This document shows, one piece after another, positions 24,682 to 29,071 of a stretch of DNA of 29,071 nucleotides. The stretch comes from an uncultured Campylobacter sp. (GTDB lineage Bacteria; Actinomycetota; Actinomycetes; Mycobacteriales; Mycobacteriaceae). The translations under genes were made by a program, and so were the position numbers. Position 1 is the first letter of the stretch. Every line of letters starts with the position of its first letter. The stretch spans positions 1 to 29,071 of the forward strand of contig CAMIME010000030.1 of NCBI GenBank assembly GCA_946221035.1, read 5' to 3'. The notes under the pieces are model-generated. The model saw only the letters and a program-made list of their open reading frames with translations, was not told the DNA's origin and made no database searches.

Positions 24682-25202
24682 TTGTACTTCTTTTCGTATT
24701 TGGCTCGGAGCCGAGCGAGGCGCTCAGCACTTTCATCTGGGGCATTTCGCTTACCGACGACCCCCGGTTCCAACCCGTCCAACCCTAGCGCGTCAGCGTG
24801 CTCGACGAGCTGCGAGCGGACTCGTACCACATCCTCCGCTGAACCCATCAGTTCGAAGCGGTAGAGGTAGGGCACCCTGCACTTGGCGGCGATGACCTCG
24901 CCGGCCAGGCCGAAGTCCGCACCGAAGTTGGAGTTCCCCGCCGCGATCACGCCCCGGATCAGGCTGCGGTTGTGTGCGTCGTTGAGGAACCGGATCACCT
25001 GCGCCGGCACCGGCCGCGAGTTGGTGGCACTCCCGCCGATGGAGACCCCTCCCCCGTAGGTCGGGCACACCAGGACGTAGGGCTCGCTGACGGTGAGGGG
25101 CTGATCCGTCTTGCGCAACGGGATGCGCCTGGCGGGAAGCCCCACCTTCTCCACGAACCTCTTCGTGTTTTCGGTGGCGGAGGAGAAGTACACCACTAGC
25201 AC
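24678..25202 (-). CDS. nrdI: Flavodoxin-like NrdI, class Ib reductase activator
   Basis: A 174-residue FMN protein that supplies an oxidant for the metal/Tyr cofactor assembly in NrdF. Marks: YFSSATENTKRFVEK, CPTYGGGVSIGG and AAGNSNFGADFGLAG, as in the family. It is about 20-30 residues longer than minimal NrdI because of a charged C-terminal extension (ESAERLARLRAKYEKKYK). Start GTG 25202 has a strong AAGGAG site 8 nt upstream, preceded by a small hairpin GGGTG-AGA-CACCC. It is separated from nrdH by 148 bp holding a long stem-loop, unusual for nrdHIE. Confidence 0.96.
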   Translation of the reverse strand: MLVVYFSSATENTKRFVEKVGLPARRIPLRKTDQPLTVSEPYVLVCPTYGGGVSIGGSATNSRPVPAQVIRFLNDAHNRSLIRGVIAAGNSNFGADFGLAGEVIAAKCRVPYLYRFELMGSAEDVVRVRSQLVEHADALGLDGLEPGVVGKRNAPDESAERLARLRAKYEKKYK

Positions 25203-25221
25203 TGCGTCTCTCCTTCAGCGT

Positions 25222-25234
25222 GGGTGTCTCACCC
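25222..25234 (-). promoter_or_regulatory. Small hairpin before the nrdI ribosome-binding site
   Basis: GGGTG-N3-CACCC (5-bp stem, 3-nt loop), starting 20 nt upstream of GTG 25202 and just before the AAGGAG site. It may modulate access to the site or stabilise the processed nrdIE transcript. Confidence 0.5.
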
Positions 25235-25238
25235 GAAA

Positions 25239-25302
25239 CCCAGCTATCTACACTCAGCTAACTGGTCTGTCGGTGGCGGATAGCTGAGTCTAAATAGCTG
25301 GG
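25239..25302 (-). promoter_or_regulatory. Long stem-loop between nrdH and nrdI
   Basis: Arms 25239-25260 and 25281-25302 pair at 20 of 22 positions: CCCAGCTAT with ATAGCTGGG, ACTCAGCTA with TAGCTGAGT, and two pairs in the middle, with a 20-nt loop. No T-tract follows directly on the minus strand (TTTCGGG), so it reads more like an attenuator, partial terminator or RNase-processing stem than a classical terminator. It would set nrdH expression apart from nrdIE. Confidence 0.75.
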
Positions 25303-25350
25303 CTTTGCGGTTTGCCGGGGTTTGCGGGGGTTTGGCGGAGGCCGGTGGGG

Positions 25351-25578
25351 TTAGGCCGCGACGAGGCCGCGGATGCGATCGGGGCGGAAGCCGGACCAGT
25401 GCTCGCCGTTGACCTCCACGACCGGGGCCTGGACGTAGCCCAGCGCCATGACGTAGTCGCGGGCTTCCTCGTCGACGGAGATGTCGATCGTCGTGAACTC
25501 GAGGCCAGCCTTGGTCAGGGCCTTCTCGGTGGCCTTGCACTGCATGCAAGCCGGCTTGCTGTAGACGGTGATGGACAT
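25351..25578 (-). CDS. nrdH: NrdH redoxin
   Basis: A 75-residue glutaredoxin-like thiol donor for class Ib reductase, reduced by thioredoxin reductase. It has the CMQC active site (residues 11-14), TKAGLEFTTIDIS, and the C-terminal SGFRPDRI typical of NrdH. Start ATG 25578 has GAGGG 9 nt upstream. It is the first gene of nrdHIE, with its promoter and NrdR-box-like palindromes immediately upstream. Confidence 0.97.
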   Translation of the reverse strand: MSITVYSKPACMQCKATEKALTKAGLEFTTIDISVDEEARDYVMALGYVQAPVVEVNGEHWSGFRPDRIRGLVAA

Positions 25579-25592
25579 ATTCCCTCGCTCTT

Positions 25593-25616
25593 TTACATCG
25601 GTGAGTTACATCGGTG
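25593..25616 (-). repeat. Direct repeat in the nrdH 5' leader
   Basis: TTACATCGGTG occurs at 25593-25603 and again at 25606-25616 (plus-strand orientation, 13-bp period) between the promoter and the start codon. It could bind a regulator or be chance. Confidence 0.6.
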
Positions 25617-25630
25617 TGACACGAGAAGAC

Positions 25631-25657
25631 ACTATACCTTGGGGCAGAAAACGGCAA
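25631..25657 (-). promoter_or_regulatory. Predicted nrdH(IE) promoter
   Basis: TATAGT (25636-25631) is a good -10, with TTGCCG (25657-25652) as a possible -35 at a 15-bp spacing. The start site would be near 25624, giving about a 45-nt leader before ATG 25578. Confidence 0.55.
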
Positions 25658-25660
25658 CCA

Positions 25661-25676
25661 CCACAACATGTAGTAG
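25661..25676. promoter_or_regulatory. NrdR-box-like palindrome 1
   Basis: The 16-mer centred on CATG (25667-25670) has the near-symmetric core ACAACATGTAGT, one mismatch from perfect. It abuts the nrdH -35, where an NrdR repressor would block initiation. NrdR boxes are known upstream of class Ib operons; this assignment is from pattern and position. Confidence 0.6.
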
Positions 25677-25713
25677 TTACACGGATGAAATTCCCAGGAC
25701 ACCCCACCAAAAT

Positions 25714-25729
25714 CACCTACATGTAGTTT
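25714..25729. promoter_or_regulatory. NrdR-box-like palindrome 2
   Basis: Contains the perfect palindrome CTACATGTAG (25718-25727). Its centre is 53 bp from that of palindrome 1, i.e. five helical turns, so the two boxes face the same side of the DNA. Cooperative NrdR binding usually involves two boxes about three turns apart, so this spacing is longer than usual. Confidence 0.6.
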
Positions 25730-25795
25730 GCCCGATATGAAACTCGCCGTAAAACGCGCGTCAAATCCAGCGGCACCGGTGCGAAAACGACAAAA

Positions 25796-25820
25796 CCCGT
25801 CACCGTGAGGCGGTGACGGG
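25796..25820 (-). terminator. rpmJ terminator
   Basis: CCCGTCACCG (25796-25805) and CGGTGACGGG (25811-25820) form a perfect 10-bp stem with a 5-nt loop, followed on the minus strand by TTTTGTCG. It lies 23 bp past the rpmJ stop. Confidence 0.9.
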
Positions 25821-25842
25821 AGTCGTCGAGAAGCGAAAAGCT

Positions 25843-25965
25843 CTAGCCCTGACGGGCCTTGAAGCGGGGCTCCTTCTTGTTAATCACGTAGACCTTGCCG
25901 TGACGGCGCACAACCTGAGCGCCCGGCTTGTTCTTCAGCGACCGAAGCGACTTGCGGACCTTCAT
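25843..25965 (-). CDS. rpmJ: 50S ribosomal protein L36, zinc-free (C-minus) type
   Basis: A 40-residue basic protein beginning MKVRKSLRSLKNKPG and ending NKKEPRFKARQG. It lacks the Cys-x2-Cys...Cys zinc ribbon of the main L36 (VRRHGKVYVIN in place of CRRHGKVYVICK-like sequence), which makes it the zinc-independent paralogue that substitutes under zinc starvation in other bacteria. It has a strong AAAGGAG site before ATG 25965 and a TAGTAT -10 (26047-26042). Too short for an automatic ORF call but clear by sequence. Whether a zinc-binding L36 also exists elsewhere cannot be seen here. Confidence 0.95.
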   Translation of the reverse strand: MKVRKSLRSLKNKPGAQVVRRHGKVYVINKKEPRFKARQG

Positions 25966-26041
25966 CGGGCGCTCCTTTCTGCTCTGGGTTTACCTGCAAT
26001 AGGCGACACGCGGCATGAGCCGGGTCGCGACACGTCGGTTC

Positions 26042-26047
26042 ATACTA
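26042..26047 (-). promoter_or_regulatory. -10 box for rpmJ
   Basis: TAGTAT (minus strand) gives a leader of about 70 nt to the AAAGGAG site. Divergent from the nadE promoter 30 bp away. No Zur-like palindrome was recognised between them. Confidence 0.5.
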
Positions 26048-26076
26048 CACAGCCCAGCCGGTGAATCAAAAACCCT

Positions 26077-26082
26077 TACCAT
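26077..26082 (+). promoter_or_regulatory. -10 box for nadE
   Basis: TACCAT ends 7 nt before ATG 26090, which argues for that codon as a leaderless start. ATG 26081 lies inside this box, so it would not be transcribed. Confidence 0.45.
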
Positions 26083-26089
26083 GAGCGTC

Positions 26090-26908
26090 ATGCAATCTGA
26101 GATCATCGCGGCGCTCGGCGTCGCCCCCACCATCGATCCAGCCGCGGAAATCACGCGGCGCGTGGACTTCCTTGCCGATTACCTCCGCGCGACCGGCGCG
26201 AAAGGCTACGTCCTTGGCATCTCCGGCGGGCAGGATTCCACGCTCGCCGGCAGGCTCGCACAGCTCGCCGTAGAGCAATTGCGTGCCGACGGCTCCGTCA
26301 CCCCCACCTTCACCGCCGTTCGCCTCCCCCACGGCACCCAGGCAGACGAAGACGACGCGCAGCTGGCGCTCACATTCATCCAGCCGGACGAGACGGTGAC
26401 CGTGAACATCGAACCGGCGACCACCGCTATGGCGGGCACCGTGGCGGAGGCACTAGGGCTCGAAGGTCTCGGCGACTTTAACAAGGGCAACGTGAAGGCC
26501 CGGATGCGCATGATCGCCCAGTACGCCATCGCCGGCGAACGCGGCTTGCTGGTGGTGGGCACGGACCACGCGGCGGAAAACGTTACCGGCTTCTTTACCA
26601 AACACGGCGACGGGGCCGCGGACCTCATGCCGCTGGCCGGGTTGAACAAGCGCCAGGGCGCGGCGATGCTCGAGCACATGGGTGCGGATGCGCGGCTGTG
26701 GGAGAAGGTGCCCACCGCGGATTTGGAGGAGGACCGCCCGGCACTTCCGGACGAGGAGGCGCTCGGCATCACCTACGCCCACATCGACGACTACCTCGAG
26801 GGAAAGCCCGTGCCACGCGAGGCCGCCGAGCGCCTGGAGCACCTCTGGCGCGTGGGCCAGCACAAGCGCCACCTCGCGCCCGGGCCGAACGACACCTGGT
26901 GGCGCTAG
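26090..26908 (+). CDS. nadE: Ammonia-dependent NAD+ synthetase
   Basis: A 272-residue single-domain NadE that amidates nicotinate adenine dinucleotide with ammonia and ATP. Marks are the PP-loop LGISGGQDSTLAG, FTAVRLPHGTQADEDDAQ, GNVKARMRMIAQYAIA, VVGTDHAAENVTGFFTKHGDGAADLMPL and the closing RHLAPGPNDTWWR. There is no glutaminase domain, unlike mycobacterial NadE. ATG 26090 is preferred to ATG 26081 (see the -10 box). Its 3' end overlaps the convergent PIN gene by 4 bp. Confidence 0.97.
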   Translation: MQSEIIAALGVAPTIDPAAEITRRVDFLADYLRATGAKGYVLGISGGQDSTLAGRLAQLAVEQLRADGSVTPTFTAVRLPHGTQADEDDAQLALTFIQPDETVTVNIEPATTAMAGTVAEALGLEGLGDFNKGNVKARMRMIAQYAIAGERGLLVVGTDHAAENVTGFFTKHGDGAADLMPLAGLNKRQGAAMLEHMGADARLWEKVPTADLEEDRPALPDEEALGITYAHIDDYLEGKPVPREAAERLEHLWRVGQHKRHLAPGPNDTWWR

Positions 26909-27324
26909 CGCAGGTCCTCGCCGTAGGGGTGGACCACACTCGCCCCAACAGCAGTCGCAGCTGCCGCCTGTTTGCGGTCCGCGGTGACAAACGGACAGTC
27001 CAAACCAGCCACCCGCAGACTCGCCCACGTCCCCACATGTAGGGCATCCAACGCCTTCACCGAACCACTCACCGCAACCGCCGCGGTGATAACCCGGTCG
27101 TCCACCTTCACAAACGACGGCGCGGACCACACTTGGTTGAGACGATCGGGCGACTGACCCACCCGGTGTGCGTGGCGGGCCAATTCCACCTTGGTGATCA
27201 CCGAAGTCACCACCTCCCGTTTTGCCAACACAGACCGGGCCCAGTCGCTATAGAGTTCGCTGCCCATGGACGCAATAAGCACCGACGAGTCCACGTAGAC
27301 GACATCCCCGGCCTCAGCCAGCAT
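26905..27324 (-). CDS. PIN-domain toxin (VapC-like)
   Basis: A 139-residue PIN protein, a probable metal-dependent RNase toxin. The four acidic active-site positions are present: Asp12 (VYVDSSVLIA), Glu47 (TKVELARH), Asp93 (KALDALHVGTW) and Asp116 (FVTADRKQ). ATG 27324 (GAGGGTG about 5 nt upstream) overlaps the antitoxin gene by 11 bp; a GTG at 27342 is an alternative. The pair is a type II toxin-antitoxin module. Which RNA it cuts is unknown. Confidence 0.88.
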   Translation of the reverse strand: MLAEAGDVVYVDSSVLIASMGSELYSDWARSVLAKREVVTSVITKVELARHAHRVGQSPDRLNQVWSAPSFVKVDDRVITAAVAVSGSVKALDALHVGTWASLRVAGLDCPFVTADRKQAAAATAVGASVVHPYGEDLR

Positions 27325-27700
27325 TTTCACCCTCGCTGGCACGCGAGGCCTCCAATGCGCGAAGGTCCTCCATTACCCGCTCCAGCCGTTCCTCCCCACG
27401 CTCTTCTTCAAGCCACTCGTCGAGCGACACGGGGAACTCCACAGGCTCCCAATCCACTTCGAACGTGCTTCCCCTTTGCGCCAGGAACCCGAGCTCTTCG
27501 AGCCGGTCCAATCCCGTTTTCTGGCCCACCGGGCGGATCTCCGCGATCGGCTCTCCCCTGTCCGTCACCGTCAACGTGGCCCCCTCCTTGGTTACGCGAT
27601 CTATCACCGCGCGCGTTTTCTGGTTCAGCTCGCGCATGGACACAGTGGCGTCACGCTCCTGCTGTGCCAGCAGTTCCTGCAGGCGATCCTCCACTCCCAC
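27314..27700 (-). CDS. Phd/YefM-family antitoxin
   Basis: A 128-residue antitoxin. The Phd/YefM DNA-binding core is SMRELNQKTRAVIDRVTKEG...LTVTDRGEPIAEIRPV; the C-terminal acidic region (SLDEWLEEERGEERLERVMED) is the likely toxin-binding part. GTG 27700 is preferred to ATG 27724 because GGAGG sits 6 nt upstream and the probable transcription start falls just after 27724. A palindromic operator lies directly upstream. The Phd/PIN pairing is a mix of families and typical of actinobacteria. Confidence 0.85.
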   Translation of the reverse strand: MGVEDRLQELLAQQERDATVSMRELNQKTRAVIDRVTKEGATLTVTDRGEPIAEIRPVGQKTGLDRLEELGFLAQRGSTFEVDWEPVEFPVSLDEWLEEERGEERLERVMEDLRALEASRASEGENAG

Positions 27701-27714
27701 ACGCAACCTCCCGA

Positions 27715-27732
27715 TGTAATACATGTACTACA
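27715..27732. promoter_or_regulatory. Operator-like palindrome of the PIN/Phd module
   Basis: TGTAATACATGTACTACA is an 18-bp palindrome with only the n positions asymmetric (TGTA-n-TACATGTA-n-TACA). It covers the predicted start site for TATTCT (27743-27738). An antitoxin dimer bound here would repress its own promoter. Confidence 0.7.
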
Positions 27733-27762
27733 TGGGGAGAATATCAGCCTATCCCTGGTGCG

Positions 27763-28533
27763 TCAACCCCCGTACCCGATCAGCTTCAGCGTCTCCTCCG
27801 CGGCCCTGACCAGCGCGGATCCATAGCTCGGCCCGTGGGTCTTCGCGTGCACGGCCAGCGGGTGCAGCTGGTGGATCGGGATGCGCCGTTGCCAGTCGTC
27901 GCCAAGGGACCCGCCGGCGCCCAGGTAGCCCTCCACGATGTCGTCGAAGTGCGGCGCGCCGAACAGCTCCAGCATCGCGATGTCGGTCAGCGGGTGCCCG
28001 CCGTGCGCCGCGGGGTCGATGAACCGCGGGCCCTCCGGCGAGAACAGGAAGTTGCCCGCCCACAGGTCGCCGTGGATGCGGGCGAGCGGTGCTTCCTCGT
28101 CCTCCGCGATCAGCGAGTCGCAGGCGCGGCGCACCGTCTCCAACCCGGATTCGCGCAGGTTGCCCACCCGCACCGCATCTTGCGCGAAAGGCATGACGCG
28201 CTGGGAGACGTAGAATTCGGCCCACCGGTCCGTCGGCACGCATGCCTGCTCTTGCGTGCCGATGAAGTTCGGCCCCTCCCACCCGTCAGCCGGCGCACCG
28301 AACGCACTCGCGCCCTTTGCATGGATGGCGGCGAGCTCGCGCCCGGCCGCAACCGCCGCCTCCCGCGTGGGTCGTGCAGACTCGACGCGTTCGATCGTCA
28401 GCGTGTTCGCGTCCTCATCCAGCGAGAACACCTCGACCACCGCGTCCGAGCCCTCGCGCAGCCAGCGCAGGTACGCTGCCTCCGCCGCGGCCGCTCCCGG
28501 CGCGCTGCCGTGCTTGACAAACCCCTCAGCCAT
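27763..28533 (-). CDS. Fructosamine kinase family protein
   Basis: A 256-residue kinase-fold protein that phosphorylates protein-bound ketosamines so they fall off (deglycation), or a small-molecule relative. The catalytic HGDLWAGNFLF (Asp of the HGD motif) and the metal-binding DPAAHGGHPLTDIAMLELFG are intact; ELAAIHAKG is also visible. ATG 28533 overlaps ogt by 8 bp, so both are in one transcript. Bacterial substrates for this family are less certain than in mammals. Confidence 0.9.
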   Translation of the reverse strand: MAEGFVKHGSAPGAAAAEAAYLRWLREGSDAVVEVFSLDEDANTLTIERVESARPTREAAVAAGRELAAIHAKGASAFGAPADGWEGPNFIGTQEQACVPTDRWAEFYVSQRVMPFAQDAVRVGNLRESGLETVRRACDSLIAEDEEAPLARIHGDLWAGNFLFSPEGPRFIDPAAHGGHPLTDIAMLELFGAPHFDDIVEGYLGAGGSLGDDWQRRIPIHQLHPLAVHAKTHGPSYGSALVRAAEETLKLIGYGG

Positions 28534-28987
28534 ATCGCTCCTCCAATTCCAAAAGTTGCCGTTTGATGTCCACGCCTCCCGCGTAGCTGCCCAGCCCGCC
28601 ACCCGCCGGCACGACCCGGTGGCAGGGCACGACCACGGGCAGCGGGTTCGTCGCGCACGCGGACCCGGCGGCCCGCGCGGCGCGCCCGTTTCCGGCCATG
28701 GCGGCGAGCTCCGCGTACGTCGCGGTGCCACCGTACGGGATGTCCAGCAGCGCACGCTGCGCCCGCGCGCGAAACCCCTCCCCGCCCCAATCGAGCGGCA
28801 GGTCGAAGAAGCGGCGCGCACCCGCGAAGTACTCGAGCAGTTGCTTATCGACGACTCCGTGGCCCGCCAGCACGGCCCCGTCGACACGCGTGTGCCCGAA
28901 CGCGATCCTCGTAAGACCACGCTGGGAACAGACGCTGGTCAGGCCACCGATGGGCGTGTCGTGGTGCGCAAATGTGAAAACCTCCAC
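28526..28987 (-). CDS. ogt: Methylated-DNA-[protein]-cysteine S-methyltransferase
   Basis: A 153-residue suicide repair protein that takes the alkyl group from O6-alkylguanine. The acceptor cysteine is in VVVPCHRVVPAGG, preceded by the DNA-binding helix region TATYAELAAMAG and RAAGSACATNPLP. GTG 28987 is used; upstream frame extension runs into tRNA-Ala, so it is excluded. TACCCT (29000-28995) lies 7 nt before the GTG; its -35 would fall within the tRNA gene, so cotranscription with tRNA-Ala is an alternative. There is no separate Ada regulatory domain. Confidence 0.95.
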   Translation of the reverse strand: MEVFTFAHHDTPIGGLTSVCSQRGLTRIAFGHTRVDGAVLAGHGVVDKQLLEYFAGARRFFDLPLDWGGEGFRARAQRALLDIPYGGTATYAELAAMAGNGRAARAAGSACATNPLPVVVPCHRVVPAGGGLGSYAGGVDIKRQLLELEERYG

Positions 28988-28994
28988 GCACCCG

Positions 28995-29000
28995 AGGGTA
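28995..29000 (-). promoter_or_regulatory. -10 box for ogt
   Basis: TACCCT (minus strand), 7 nt before GTG 28987, in the 27-bp gap after tRNA-Ala. Confidence 0.35.
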
Positions 29001-29014
29001 CGTGGAGGTCGTTG

Positions 29015-29071
29015 TGGTGGAGCTAACGGGATTCGAACCCGTGACCCCCACACTGCCAGTGTGGTGCGCTA
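29015..29071 (-). tRNA. tRNA-Ala (anticodon GGC), 5' end outside window
   Basis: The visible 57 nt give the anticodon stem-loop CCACA-CTGGCAG-TGTGG (anticodon GGC), the variable loop, the T arm ACGGG-TTCGAAT-CCCGT and the acceptor 3' strand TAGCTCC with discriminator A and an encoded CCA (29017-29015). U70 in TAGCTCC gives the G3:U70 identity pair of tRNA-Ala, provided the unseen 5' strand is GGGGCTA. Unlike tRNA-Leu at 5205, CCA is encoded. Confidence 0.9.

Noticed and set aside
26015..26089. N-terminal extension of nadE
   Set aside because: It runs through the predicted promoter and has no NadE-like sequence.

Overview
The window is a chromosomal segment of a high-GC Gram-positive bacterium, almost certainly a Corynebacterium. 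The reasons are: (i) a dinG-pncB-clpS-DUF2017-P1 peptidase-rhomboid-murI-MBL-rph-rdgB-DUF3817-LprD order that parallels the Mycobacterium tuberculosis Rv1329c-Rv1343c block; (ii) an nrdHIE / GntR1-type regulator / nrdF / ctaD arrangement like that of Corynebacterium glutamicum; (iii) a C115-type NrdF radical tyrosine (Tyr115) and an nrdH CMQC redoxin; and (iv) many start codons lying 6-8 nt after a TANNNT -10 box, i.e. probable leaderless mRNAs.

Layout. 1-4895 (-): a giant secreted surface adhesin, cut off by the left window edge, with a signal peptide, a thioester domain, nine tandem VaFE/T-Q ester-bond domains and a Thr/Ser/Pro-rich stalk. 5205-5286 (-): tRNA-Leu(UAG). 5395-6188 (+): an LprD-like / DUF3817 membrane-protein pair, then an HNH nuclease gene (6291-7376) preceded by two inverted DnaA-box-like sequences. 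7460-14569 (-): a small lipoprotein, rdgB, rph, an inserted Abi/HEPN gene, a metallo-beta-lactamase phosphodiesterase, murI, rhomboid, P1 peptidase, DUF2017 and clpS. 14650-17957 (+): pncB and dinG. 17947-21646 (-): a PTH2-type peptidyl-tRNA hydrolase, ctaD and nrdF. 21791-22537 (+): a GntR1-like regulator. 22555-25578 (-): nrdE, nrdI, nrdH, with a striking hairpin in the nrdH-nrdI spacer and two NrdR-box-like palindromes upstream. 25843-25965 (-): rpmJ (zinc-free L36). 26090-26908 (+): nadE. 26905-27700 (-): a PIN toxin / Phd-YefM antitoxin pair. 27763-28987 (-): fructosamine kinase and ogt. 29015-29071 (-): a partial tRNA-Ala(GGC).

How the genes fit together. Most of the window is housekeeping: class Ib ribonucleotide reduction (nrdHIEF), NAD synthesis from nicotinate (pncB, nadE), nucleotide-pool and RNA quality control (rdgB, rph, pth), peptidoglycan precursor supply (murI), proteolysis (clpS, rhomboid, P1 peptidase), respiration (ctaD) and repair (dinG, ogt, fructosamine kinase). 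Accessory elements sit at junctions: the adhesin next to tRNA-Leu, HNH and Abi genes inside the conserved Rv1329c-Rv1343c-like block, and the toxin-antitoxin pair after nadE. The most unusual items are the nine-domain ester-bond adhesin with a recently homogenised internal repeat, the Abi gene with a 9-G tract and an operator-like palindrome at its start, and the structured nrdH-nrdI spacer.
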